A stretch of 34,593 nt of DNA from Nemertoderma westbladi (GCA_032718475.1 JAUCBJ010002545.1:1-34593), one strand, 5' to 3'. Positions 1-11,070 are shown, counted from the first letter of the stretch. Program-made: numbers and translations. The notes: generated by a model not told the origin, from the sequence alone.

Positions 1-116
1 AGAAATTGGAAACCTGATAATTGATATGGCTAACGAATTGTGTATAATATCTCAATAGCAATGGGCAATATAGGCCTATAAAGTAAGAGTTATCTTGACT
101 AGCTGACCATTGGGCA
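1..116 (-). other. 3' flank of the MULE transposase pseudogene
   Basis: This is AT-rich sequence just after the transposase stop codon (TAA at 119-117 on the minus strand). It is nearly identical, in inverted orientation, to 13274-13391, which follows the stop codon of a second MULE fragment. It is therefore transposon 3' sequence rather than host sequence. In the second copy the sequence runs on into a cluster of TTCGACA motifs, so the end of this element probably lies just outside the window. Confidence 0.7.
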
Positions 117-1710
117 TTACTCCTCTAAAGCCTGGGGTACCAGTCCAATGACCATCAAACAACGCATGTACATCTTACAGTCATTATAATATATGTTATT
201 AGGCCATGCAGCCATGTAGTTTGCGAATCGCCCCATCTCCTCAACCAAGCGTTGGTTCCGTATCTGGATATGTGGAGACTTTGGTTTGGGAACAGCAATA
301 GTATTCGGTTCTAGCAAGGCCTTCATGCGCTGCTGGGAAGTATGTTGATTTAACTGGAAAAATTCCAGGATCTCTCCAAGGCACGGATGGAGGCTGGTGA
401 GCCGGGAATGAAGCCCATTGTGGAAACCTTCAGCATAGTTGCTGGTCCTAGGGCCGGTATTTCCGAACTGTCCCCATCTGATGAATACATCCTGCCGAAG
501 CCAAAATCCAATACAATATTGTCGAAATTGGAAAACTTTATTGGCTGTTAAAGCGGACAGGTTTGGTAGCTGTTCATTGATCAGAGTATAGGCAACCTGA
601 TTGCGATACCCATCAGGAAGGAATGGTAAAGAACGAATCTCTTTGAACCAATACTTTACAGTTTTACCCTCTGCTGTATCTTCAACACAAACACCTTTGA
701 GGCCAAGGCTGTCTCGCTTCTCGTTTATGGCCTTAGCGAAATGAAAAGCGCAACCTAACACGGTCACCATTGGGAAAACTATATTGCAAGCATTCATTGC
801 TGCAAGTTCGAAATCGAAAAGCCACTTAGCTGTATTAATTCTGCCACCTTCACCGCAAAGATGATAAATGTTATCTCTTAAAGCAGTAAACATCCTGATG
901 TAGCTTCCTTCCGACTGTCCCTTCATCAGAGCGTATCCTAAAACATGGGGCTCTCCACCCACCACACCATGCACTGTATACATTTCACCCGGGTTGTGAA
1001 ATTCGGGAGGCGTAAACTTAAAGTTCCCATCACAGATGACAACTTCGCAATTATTTAACAAGCGTAGATCATCATCGTCTGCTGAATAGAGAAGTATTTC
1101 TTCTCCCTCAATAATTTCATTGATTAAGAGGAACCGATCAGAACTGGGCTTGGCCACCTTTAACTGATCTGGTATCTTATAAATAGTGACATCTTTAGGA
1201 ATCTCACGGTGTCGGTTTCTGCTTAATGACCGGCGTTTTGAGTCGAAGCCGTACCCAGCAGATAGTTTCCCCTTAATTTCGACAGCTACCTGTCCTCCAT
1301 ACTCCTGGTACTTAATATCGACAGATTGCAGGGCTCTATCGAACGCTTCTATTGGACGCTTCCGGCTGTTTCTAACTTCTGTTGTGATTTCAAACACATG
1401 TCGCTTAGCTTGTACGTTTGCCACTTTGCAATCAACTGTTGGTACACATCCGTGCGGTTTTTTGTTATAGTTTGTCGGGATGGTCCGGATCAGTCTGAAT
1501 AGTACCGTTAGTGACCATTATTGTCGCAACACTGGTATTTGGTCCACGCTTAATACACTGCGATCATTTATAGTATATGTTATCTTTATAAGTCTTACTT
1601 TGTTGAAACTCGAGGACAGTTCCGGGCCATCTCAAACTATTGAATTGTATTACCTTATGTTTCCTAACAGCGGACTCAACGAATTTAGCGGGGACATGAT
1701 TGAACTCCAT
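117..1710 (-). pseudogene. FLYWCH-MULE DNA transposase, broken by one stop and one frameshift
   Basis: This is a Mutator-like (MULE) transposase, a DDE-type nuclear enzyme that cuts and pastes its own element. The main open frame (1424-117, 435 residues, opening at GTG rather than ATG) shows the MULE core: CDGNF with the first Asp at residue 132, FDFE with the second Asp at 204, GCAFHF at 224-229, and NYAEGFH giving the likely catalytic Glu at 332. That frame is open a further 31 codons upstream. A better start is the ATG at 1710-1708, in another frame. From there the reading gives a FLYWCH-like zinc finger (TYKDNIYYK, then SQCIKR), with TGA at 1566-1564 where FLYWCH proteins have Trp, and a second finger Cys apparently changed to Ser. 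This frame ends at TAA 1467-1465, so a frameshift near 1465-1500 separates finger from core; an intron is the alternative. About 530 codons in all, a normal length for the family. The catalytic residues are retained, so inactivation looks recent. The family call is confident; the finger is moderately so. Confidence 0.85.
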
Positions 1711-1910
1711 AAGGGCTTATGCTATAAACTATTTAATCATAAAATTATGATGTTTATATAACATCTAGTAAACAAGTATTGACTTACTCCAGTGTGGTTT
1801 AGTGTATTATATTGCACCAAACTGAAAGTACCTACAGGTTTAGTCCCACTCATTCATTCATTAATAGGCCTACAAGTTTAGTCTACAACATTCATTTATT
1901 AATTAATTCT
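1711..1910. other. MULE 5' flank and start of unit 1; no gene seen
   Basis: This is AT-rich DNA between the transposase start and the first TTCGACA cluster. From about 1877 it matches 26056 onward (the left edge of unit 3). Upstream of that point the two loci differ: MULE here, a LINE remnant there. That sets the left homology boundary of the large unit. Confidence 0.6.
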
Positions 1911-2005
1911 TTCGACAATTTGGCATGCTCTGTGTCGAAAGCTTTTTCGATAATTTGACATGGCTGTTCGACAACTTGACTCTTTCGACATTTTGACCTG
2001 AAATC
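1911..2005 (+). repeat. TTCGACA cluster and left terminal inverted repeat of unit 1
   Basis: Several copies of TTCGACA/TGTCGAA lie within 95 bp. The 40 bp at 1966-2005, beginning GTTCGACAACTTG and ending CCTGAAATC, is the reverse complement of 12664-12703 with one mismatch. Compared with unit 3 (26143-26192) it lacks one ~18-bp TTCGACA repeat. The cluster sits directly 5' of the MULE gene, as expected if it is also that transposon's terminus. Confidence 0.7.
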
Positions 2006-2238
2006 CTTGTTACCCCCGTATTGTATTATAGCAGCGACCTAATTATTTAATAGCTTTAGATACAACCAGGACTCTCCCCCGCATTCACATTGTTTTAGCA
2101 TACAATTATTTAGTTACTATGACTACATACATCATTTATAATATAATAATTAAACATTAAACATATTGGGTAATTAATTATCTTGGTTACTGTAGCCAAG
2201 ACTTACTATAATACGACCTGCCAAGCTGCAGCTCAGCC

Positions 2239-2261
2239 GGGGGGGGGGGGGGGGGGGGGGG
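2239..2261 (+). repeat. Poly-G run, 23 nt
   Basis: An uninterrupted run of 23 G follows GCTCAGCC. Equivalent runs lie at 13822-13844 (23) and 26432-26453 (22). Exact length is unreliable in any assembly. Confidence 0.95.
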
Positions 2262-2324
2262 TTAATAAATTATCGAGAATAATGTAGTTGATTATTTTAC
2301 AATTTTCTATATTAAAATAAAATG

Positions 2325-2595
2325 TATTTCTGTCTGTCTGTCTGTATGTCTGACTGTGTGGTATGTATATTTGTTGGTCTGTATGTCTGTCTGTTTATCT
2401 GTGTGGTATGTATATTTGTTGGTCTGTATGTCTGTGTGGTATGTATATTTGTTGATCTGTATGTCTGTCTGTATTGTATGTCTGTGTGGTATGTATATTT
2501 GTTGATCTGTATGTCTGTCTGTATGTCTGTGTGGTATGTATATTTGTTGGTCTGTCTGTCTGTCTGTATGTCTGTGTGGTATGTTTATTTAGACA
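2325..2595 (+). repeat. TCTG-rich minisatellite, unit 1
   Basis: Degenerate repeats are built from TGTCTGTATG and GTGTGGTATGTATATTTG. The cleaner copy in unit 2 has a 45-bp period. Because 45 is a multiple of three, open frames run through it on both strands; these are not genes. A roughly complementary segment (2730-2768, GACGGACAGACC onward) lies 140 bp downstream, so the pair could form an imperfect stem. Confidence 0.85.
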
Positions 2596-3254
2596 TGGAC
2601 ATTTCTAGCTAAAAGTTTTGCAATGGGGGTTTTCATGGTTCCCCTTGGTGATTTCATTTCCGATGTTAGTTTTCACAATTTACGGCATCCAAATTGTTTG
2701 TTAGTCTATCCGGTTGGAGTTTATATTTTGACGGACAGACCGACACAAACAGGCATACAGATAGACACGATCGGAACGCCGACATCGGAAATAATATTAC
2801 CATTTTCCAATTCAAGTGTTTTCCAATTGGTTTTCTCAACGGTGTCACTTGTTTAACACAGGAGACTACTGGTTAAGTAAAAACAAAGTCGGAAAGTTGT
2901 CCCACTAAATTGATTGGACTGCTGCAGGTTGCCAGGTCGTATTATACCAGGTCAATATGTACCACAATTTGTACCGGCAGGTAATTATATTTGGTTAATG
3001 CAAATTAGATATAAAAATACATAATTGATAATTATTGATATCTGTATATTTGTGTTGGTATTATTTTCTGCCGATAATTGAATTAAAAGAGAATCAAAGA
3101 AATTCTGATATTTTTTATGACCAGCCATAAGATACAACCACGATAACTGTATTCTACCTACTCCATTTAGTAGCTCACGTTTTTACACTATCACTCTTAC
3201 TTAAACAACAACCATTTAACTCACATTTCAATCAAATGCTACGAAATTTGGTAT

Positions 3255-3520
3255 GAAGATAGTGCGACACCTTTTCTTACTGCTGGTGACTTTCGTATCC
3301 ATGGTATCTGGTATCCATGATCCCAAGTAGCAGAAGTCATCCACTTGCTCAAGCAATCCGTCCCTAGAGCTTATGCCCTTACGATCAGACATTTATTGAG
3401 GACTGTCTAGGTTCACTGTCCAAAATTTGGTCTTTTTGGAGTTAACAAAAAGACCAATACTAGAAGCAACCTGCTCCAATGAGCAGGGCGTCCAAACCGT
3501 GACAAATCGAAATTACATAT
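3255..3520 (-). pseudogene. LINE reverse-transcriptase fragment, unit 1
   Basis: On the minus strand this encodes the part of a non-LTR retrotransposon reverse transcriptase that follows the YxDD active-site region: SSIGLFVNSKK, then DDFCYLGSWIP. These are the common IGLxVNxKKT and FxYLGS blocks of animal LINEs. Both ends are truncated. A stop codon at 3395-3393 interrupts it; copy 3 shares the stop, while copy 2 reads Glu there. A frameshift near 3490-3500 leads into LDALL, another family block. It is dead LINE debris in all units. Confidence 0.7.
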
Positions 3521-3814
3521 TGTCTTTCTATCAACATAACCTGTTAGTAAATGGGCCGTACGGCGCTATGTAATCACAACGGCATCTGATTACGATGCCA
3601 TTTTATATGAAATCGCTTTAAAGAGTAACTTCCATTGTGTTTTAATACAATTTGCTTACATATTTATAATGCTGAAATGTGTGGCTTTTAAATGAGCTAA
3701 AAATCATTAAATTTCGTTAATTAGAACGCTAGTTACATTTGTTTTTATAAAGAACAATATTTATTTATCCATTAATTTCACTTTTTTTACGAAATTAATT
3801 AATTCTTGACTTCA

Positions 3815-3835
3815 CCCCCCCCCCCCCCCCCCCCC
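3815..3835 (+). repeat. Poly-C run, 21 nt
   Basis: A run of 21 C follows CTTCA. Unit 3 has the same at 27997-28017. Unit 2 lost it in a ~200-bp deletion. It is opposite in strand to the poly-G run 1.5 kb upstream. Confidence 0.95.
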
Positions 3836-4106
3836 ATCCCAGTTGTTGCTGACCAATAAGAACTCAAGGATTGTTATATTGCCGTAGCCCTTCCGCTATA
3901 GACGACACAGAGAGTTAAACTTATGAAATCATAATAAACAACATTCATTGTGTTGGAGAGATTCATTTACGGTCTGGAATCAATTCAATTACAAGTCGCT
4001 TATAAGAAAGTTTGATGTTCTGGATATGACGACGGCCGTTTAATAAAACTGTTGTAGAGGTTCCGATAATATTTCTAGCTCTTAGTTTTGGGAAGATATT
4101 TATAAA

Positions 4107-4144
4107 TTATATTGTGTAAATTATATAAATTATACACAATATAA
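4107..4144. repeat. AT-rich inverted repeat (12-bp arms)
   Basis: The arms TTATATTGTGTA and TACACAATATAA flank a 14-nt AT loop. It is present in all three units (15451-15488 and 28289-28326). No U-tract or gene end makes it a terminator; it is only a potential hairpin. Confidence 0.6.
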
Positions 4145-4594
4145 TAAATATGTTTTAACACTATCAGTTAATACACTATTACTATTAGCTTGTACTAATA
4201 ATTATTGATCTATATGTAAAACTGATTTAATAGTTTTATTTTTATTTCAGACTACCATGAAGAAACTCTACACTACTCCGCTAACACTGCACACACTGCA
4301 TAGAGATGGGATTCTACCATGTTGAAATATCAATGTGTATTTGTGATTCGCGATTGATAATATATTAATTAGATCTATGAATTAATTAATTATGGACATA
4401 ATAATGGTGATTTAACTATTTATTTACATGAACTGGTATTAAGTTATATAACTGTGTTTCAAATATTTTGTTTATATCAGTTGACATTACCAATAATTAA
4501 TTAACAATTCTTATCCAAATTATATAACTGAAATTTTTTCAATTCATGTCAAAGACGTTGTGTTTAAACACCAATATTTGGGCATCAAAATCGG

Positions 4595-7500
4595 GGCATC
4601 CAGTAAACTTTTCTGTCTGCCTATTTGACTGTTCCAAAGTCGCCGGACGCTCCGGGCACGCTGCCCGGAAGTCCGGGCACAAGCATGCCCGGACGTCCGG
4701 AAATCCGGCAAAATGTCTGTATTTCAGGGCAAATGCTCCAAATGTCTGTCCGGAATACGGCAAATCTGCGGGCGTCCAGTAAACTTTTCTGTCAGCCTAT
4801 TTGACTGTTCCAAAGTCGCCCGGACGCCGGAGTCCGGGCACAAGCATGCCCGGACGTCCGGAAATCCGGCAAAATGTCTGTATTTCAGGGCAAATGCTCC
4901 AAATGTCTGTCCGGAATACGGCAAATCTGCGGGCGTCCAGTATAACTTTTCTGTCAGCCTATTTGTACTGTTCCAAAGTCGCCCGGACGTCCGGAAGTCC
5001 GGGCACTAGTATGCCCGGATGTCCGGAAATCCGACCAAAATGTCTGTATTTCCGGGCAAATTGTCCAAATGACTGTCCGGAATTCGGCAAATCTGGGCGT
5101 CCATTAAACTTTTCTGTCAGCCTATTTGACTGTTCCAAAGTCGCCCGGACGTCCGGATGTCCGGGCACTAGAATGCCCGGACCTCCGGAAATCCGGCCAA
5201 AATGTCCGGATTTCCGGGCAAAGTTGTCCAAAATACTGTCCGGAAATCTGTAAATCCGGGCGTCCATTAAACTTGTCTGTCCGACTATTTGTCCCGTTCC
5301 AAAGTCGCCCGGAGGTCCGGGCACTAGGATGCCCGGACGTCCCGAAATCCGGCCAAAATTACTGTATTTCCGGGCAAATTGTCCAAAATGACTGTCCGGA
5401 ATTCTGGCAAATCTGGGCGTCCATGAAACTTGTCTGTCCGACTATTTGTCCGTTCCAAAGTCGCCCGGATGCCCGGGCGTTAGAATGCCCGGAAATCCAA
5501 ATATCCGGCAAAATGCCCGGATTTCCGGGCAAAATGCCCGGATTTCCGGGCAAAATGCCCGGATTTCCGGGCAAAATTGTCCAAAATACTGTCCGGAATT
5601 CTGTAATTCCGGGCGTCCATTAAACTTGTCTGTCCGACTATTTGTCCGTTCCAAAGTCGCCCGGATGCCCGGGCGTTAGAATGCCCGGAAATCCAAATAT
5701 CCGGCAAAATGCCCGGATTTCCGGGCAAAATGCCCGGATTCCCGGGCAAAATGCCCGGATTTCCGGGTAAAAAATTCCCGGATTTCCGGGCAAAGTTGTC
5801 CAAAATACTGTCCGGAATTCTGTAAATCCGGGCGTCCATTACACTGGTCTGTCCGACTATTTGGCCGTTCCAAAGTCGCCCGGATGCCCGGGCGTTAGAA
5901 TGCCCCGAATTCCAAAAATCCGGCAAAATGCCCGGATTTTCGGGCAAAATGCCCGGATTTCCGGGCAAAGTTGTCCAAAATACTGTCAGGAATTCTGTAA
6001 ATCCGGGCGTCCATTACACTTGTCTGTCCGACTATTTGTCCGTTCCAAAGTCGCCCGGATGCCCGGGCGTTAGAATGCCCGGAAATCCAAAAATCCGGCA
6101 AAATGCCCGGATTTCCGGGCAAAATGCCCGGATTTCCGGGCAAGATGCCCGGATTTCCGGGAAAAGTTGTCCAAAATACTGTCCGGAATTCTATAAATCC
6201 GGGCGTCCATTACACTGGTCTGTCCGACTATTTGGCCGTTCCAAAGTCGCCCCGATGCCCGGGCGTTAGAATGCCCCGAATTCCAAAAATCCGGCAAAAT
6301 GCCCGGATTTCCGGGCAAAATGCCCGGATTTCCGGGCAAAGTTGTCCAAAATACTGTCCGAAATTCTGTAAATCCGGGCGTCCATTACACTTGTCTGTCC
6401 GACTATTTGTCCGTTCCAAAGTCGCCCGGATGCCCGGGCGTTAGAATGCCCGGAAATCCAAAACTCCGGCAAAATGCCCGGATTTCCGGGCAAAGTTGTC
6501 CAAAATACAGTCCGGAATTCTGTAAATCCGGGCGTCCATTACACTTGTCTGTCCGACTATTTGTCCGTTCCAAAGTCGCCCGGATGCCCGGGCGTTAGAA
6601 TGCCCGGAAATCCAAAAATCCGGCAAAATGCCCATATTTCCGGGCAAAGTTGTCCAAAATACTGTCCGGAATTCTGTAATTCCGGGCGTCCATTAAACTT
6701 GTGTGTCCGACTATTTGTCCGTTCCAAAGTCGCCCGGATGCCCGGGCGTTAGAATGCCCGGAAATCCAAATATCCGGCAAAATGCCCGGATTTCCGGGCA
6801 AAATGCCCGGATTTCCGGGCAAAGTTGTCCAAAATACTGTCCGGAATTCTGTAATTCCGGGCGTCCATTAAACTTGTGTGTCCGACTATTTGTCCGTTCC
6901 AAAGTCGCCCGGATGCCCGGGCGTTAGAATGCCCGGAAATCCAAATATCCGGCAAAATGCCCGGATTTCCGAGCAAAATGCCCGGATTTCCGGGCAAAGT
7001 TGTCCAAAATACTGTCCGGAATTCTGTAAATCCGGGCGTCTATTACACTTGTCTGTCCGATTATTTGTCCGTTCAAAAGTCGCCCGGATGCCCGGGCGTT
7101 AGAATGCCCGGAAATCCAAAAATCCGGCAAAATGCCCGTATTTCCGGGCAAAGTTGTCCAAAATACTGTCAGGAATTCTGTAATTCCGGGCGTCCATTAA
7201 ACTTGTCTGTCCAACTATTTGTCCGTTCCAATATCGCCCGGATGCCCGGGCGTTAGAATGCCCGGAAATCCAAAAATCCGGCAAAATGCCCGGATTTCCG
7301 GGCAAAATGCCCGGATTTCCGGGCAAAATGCCCGGATTTCCGAGCAAAGTTGTCCAAAATACTGTCCGGAATTCTGTAATTCCGGGCGTCCATTAAACTT
7401 GTCTGTCCGACTATTTGTCCGTTCCAAAGTCGCCCGGTTGCCCGGGCGTTAGAATGCCCGGAAATCCAAAAATCCGGCAAAATGCCCGGATTTCCGAGCA

Positions 7501-8556
7501 AAATGCCCGGATTTCCGGGCAAAGTTGTCCAAAATACTGTCCGGAATTCTGTAAATCCGGGCGTCCATTAAACTTGTCTGTCCGACTATTTGTCCGTTCC
7601 AAAGTCGCCCGGATGCCCGGGCGTTAGAATGCCCGGAAATCCAAACATCCGGCAAAATGCCCGGATTTCCGGGCAAAATGCCCGGATTTCCGGGCAAACA
7701 GCCCCGGATTTCCGGGCAAAGTTGTCCAAAATACTGTCCGGAATTCTGTAAATCCGGGCGTAAATTTGACTATTTGTCCGTTCCAAAGTCGCCCGGAAGT
7801 CCGGACGCCCGGACACTGGAATGCCCGGACATCCAAAAATCCGGCCAATTTTCCGGATTTCCGTGCAAATTTCTCCAAAATACTGCCCGGAATTTTGTAA
7901 ATCCGGGCGTCCATTAAACTTGTCTGTCCGACTATTTGTCCATTCCAAAGTCGCCCGGACTTCCGGATGTCCGGACTTCCGGGCACTAGGATACCCGGAC
8001 GTCCGGAAATCCGGCCAAAATGTCTGTATTTCCGGGCAAACTGTCCTAATTACTGTCCGGAATTCGGCAAATCTGGGCGTTCTTTAAAATTTTCTGTCCG
8101 AAAATTTGACCGTTCCAAAGTCGCCCGGATGCCCGGGCACTGGAATGCCCGGACATCCAAAAATCCGGCAAATTGTCCGGATTTCCGGGCAAATTTGTCC
8201 AAAATACTGCCCGGAATTCCGTAAATCCGGGCGTCCATTAAACTTGTCTGTTCGACTATTTGTCCGTTCTAAAGTCGCCCGGAAATCCGGACACCCGGGC
8301 ACTGGAATGCCCGGACATCCAAAAATCCGGCAAATTGTCCGGATTTCCGGGCAAATTGTCCGGATTTCCGAGCAAATTTGACCAAAATACTGCCCGAAAA
8401 TCTGTAAATCCGGGCGTCCATTAAACTTGTCTGTCCGACTATTTGTCCGTTCCAAAGTCGCCCGGATGTCCGGATGCCCGGGCACTAGAATGCCCGGATG
8501 TCCGGATGCCCGGGCACTAGAATTCCCGGATGCCCGGGCACTAGAATGCCCGGACA
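4595..8556 (+). repeat. GC-rich palindromic minisatellite, unit 1
   Basis: Tandem repeats of one monomer run head to tail. Common landmarks are GTCCGTTCCAAAGTCGCCC, GCGTTAGAATGCCCGG, AATCCGGCAAAATG and AATCCGGGCGTCCATTA. The spacing of one landmark from 6073 to 7627 is 196, 175, 154, 154, 175, 175, 154, 196 and 175 bp, i.e. 154 bp plus 0-2 extra 21-bp pieces. Each 21-bp piece is the palindrome TGCCCGGATTTCCGGGCA plus AAA. Three variants occur in order: an ACAAGCATG/ACTAGTATG type (about 4600-5350), the GCGTTAGAATG type (to about 7760) and an ACTGGAATG type (to 8556). CpG is dense, in contrast to the AT-rich arms. Confidence 0.95.
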
Positions 8557-11017
8557 TGTACAAATACAAGCACAAGCGCCCGTACCAGAACAAGTTCAAG
8601 TACAAGTTCAAGTACAAGTACAAGTTCAAGTACAAGTCCAAGTACAAGTACAAGTACAAGCACAAGTGCCCGTACCAGTACAAGTACAAGTACAAGCACA
8701 AATGCCCGTACCAGTACAAGTTCAAGTACAAGTAAAAGTACAAGTTCAAGTACAAGTACAGGTACAAGTACAAGTACAAGCACAAATGCCCGTACCAGAA
8801 CAAGTACAAGTTCAAGTACAAGTACAATTACAAGTTCAAGTACAAGTTCAAGTACAAGTACAGGTACAAGTACCAGTACAAGTACAAGCACAAATGCCCG
8901 TACCAGTACAAGTTCAAGTACAAGTACAAGTACAGGTACAAGTACAAGTACAAGCACAAGTGCCCGTAACAGTACAAGTACAAGCACAAGTGCCCGTACC
9001 AGAACAAGTACAAGTTCAAGTACAAGTACAAGTGCAAGTTCAAGTACAAGTACAAGTACAAGTACAGGTACAAGTACAAGTACAAGCACAAGTGCCCGTA
9101 CCAGAACAAGTACAAGTTCAGGTACAAGTACAATTACAAGTACAAGTTCAAGTTCAAGTACAAGTACAAGTACAAGTAAAAGTACAAGTACAAGTACAAG
9201 TACAAGTACAAGTAAAAGTACAAGTACAAGTACAAGTACAAGTACAATTACAAGTTCAAGTTCAAGTACAAGTTCAAGTACAAGTACAAGTTCAAGTACA
9301 AGTACAAGTACAAGTACAATTACAAGTTCAAGTACAAGTACAAGTACAAGCACAAGTGCCCGTACCAGAACAAGTACAAGTTCAAGTACAAGTGCAAGTT
9401 CAAGTACAAGTACAAGTACAAGTACAGGTACAAGTATAAGTACAAGCACAAGTGCCCGTACCAGAACAAGTACAAGTTCAGGTACAAGTACAAGTACAAG
9501 TACAAGTTAAGTCAAGTTCAAGTACAGTACAGTACAAGTACAAGTACAAGTACAAGTACAAGTACAGGTACAAGTACAAGCACAAATGCTTGTACCAATA
9601 CAAGTACAAGTACAAGTACAATTACAAGTTCAAGTACAAGTACAAGCACAAGCACAAGTGCCCGTACCAGTACAAGTACATGTTCAAGAACAAGTACAGG
9701 TACAAGTACAAGTACAAGCACAAGTGCCCGTACCAGAACAAGTACAAGTTCAAGTACAAGTGCAAGTTCAAGTACAAGTACAAGTACAAGTACAAGTACA
9801 GGTACAAGTACAAGTACAAGCACAAGTGCCCGTACCAGAACAAGTACAAGTTCAGGTACAAGTACAAGTACAATTACAAGTACAAGTTCAAGTTCAAGTA
9901 CAGGTACAAGTACAAGTACAAGTAAAAGTACAAGTACAAGTACAAGTAAAGTACAAGTACAAGTACAAGTACAAGTACAAGTACAAGTACAATTACAAGT
10001 ACAAGTTCAAGTTCAAGTACAAGTTCAAGTACAAGTACAAGTTCAAGTACAAGTACAAGTACAAGTACAATTACAAGTCAGCACAGCACAAGTGCCCGTA
10101 CCAGTACAAGTACATGTTCAAGAACAAGTACAGGTACAAGTACAAGCACAAGTGCCCGTACCAGAACAAGTACAAGTTCAAGTACAAGTACAAGTGCAAG
10201 TTCAAGTACAAGTACAAGTACAAGTACAAGTACAGGTACAAGTACAAGTACAAGCACAAGTGCCCGTACCAGAACAAGTACAAGTTCAGGTACAAGTACA
10301 AGTACAATTACAAGTACAAGTTCAAGTTCAAGTTCAAGTACAGGTACAAGTACAAGTACAAGTAAAAGTACAAGTACAAGTACAAGTACAAGTACAAGTA
10401 CAAGTACAAGTACAAGTACAAGTACAATTACAAGTACAAGTTCAAGTTCAAGTACAAGTTCAAGTACAAGTACAAGTTCAAGTACAAGTACAAGTACAAT
10501 TACAAGTTCAAGTACAAGTACAAGCACAAGTGCCCGTACCAGAACAAGTACAAGTTCAAGTACAAGTGCAAGTTCAAGTACAAGTACAAGTACAAGTACA
10601 GGTACAAGTATAAGTACAAGCACAAGTGCCCGTACCAGAACAAGTACAAGTTCAGGTACAAGTACAAGTACAAGTACAATTACAAGTTTAAGTTCAAGTT
10701 CAAGTACAAGTACAAGTACAAGTACAAGTACAAGTACAAGTACAGGTACAAGTACAAGCACAAATGCTTGTACCAATACAAGTACAAGTACAAGTACAAT
10801 TACAAGTTCAAGTACAAGTACAAGCACAAGCACAAGTGCCCGTACCAGTACAAGTACATGTTCAAGAACAAGTACAGGTACAAGTACAAGTACAAGCACA
10901 AATGCCCGTACCAGTACAAGTTCAAGTACAAGTACAAGTACAAGTACAAGTACAAGTACAAGTACAAGTACAAGTACAAGTACCGGTACCAGTACAAGTT
11001 CCAGTACCAGTACCTGT
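8557..11017 (+). repeat. (ACAAGT)n hexamer satellite, unit 1
   Basis: About 2.45 kb of ACAAGT hexamers with variants TTCAAG, GCACAAGTG, ATTACA and the interspersed block GCCCGTACCAGAACAAG. A marker containing CAAATGCTTGTACCAATAC recurs at 9583 and 10761, giving a higher-order spacing of 1178 bp. The hexamer phase breaks near 9505-9535, 9945 and 10078. None of the six frames of the hexamer contains a stop, so Gln-Val, Lys-Tyr, Ser-Thr, Leu-Val and Leu-Tyr open frames of hundreds of residues appear; I do not call them genes. Confidence 0.95.
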
Positions 11018-11070
11018 AACCGATACCAATAACCGATATTGATATTGTAATCGGCATTGAAACCAATGGC
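11018..11070 (+). repeat. Relic of the (CCAATA)-type satellite in unit 1
   Basis: Immediately after the ACAAGT array the sequence reads CCGATACCAATAACCGATA, then TTGATATTGTAATCGGCATT. This is the same sequence that ends the CCAATA array of unit 2 (about 23833-23882). Unit 1 therefore retains the right edge of the satellite that unit 2 carries in full. Confidence 0.8.

Larger units (their letters stand above)
2006..4594 (+). other. AT-rich left arm of unit 1; no intact gene
   Basis: This arm is nearly identical to 13590-15934 and 26200-28772. Apart from the separately listed homopolymers, TCTG array, LINE fragment and hairpin, I see no protein-coding signal. A polypyrimidine tract ending TTTCAG at 4250 is followed by a 22-codon ATG reading frame (4257-4325) that is identical in all three copies. 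The arms are so similar overall that this is not evidence of selection. Confidence 0.5.

Noticed and set aside
1186-1761. Plus-strand frames over the transposase
   Set aside because: Shadow frames of the minus-strand MULE gene.
3545-3640. Upstream continuation of the LINE fragment including the YxDD active site
   Set aside because: Translation past the LDALL block gives no clear reverse-transcriptase motif, so I ended the fragment there.
5126-7650. Collagen-like Gly-Phe-Pro-Gly-Lys repeats in minisatellite frames
   Set aside because: The reading comes from the 21-bp palindromic piece. The 154-bp monomer shifts the frame each time, so no long collagen chain exists, and the opposite strand gives similar frames.
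4595-8556. CRISPR-like array (short palindromic repeats at regular spacing)
   Set aside because: The sequence between palindromes is itself repeated, with no unique spacers, no cas genes, and a eukaryotic context.
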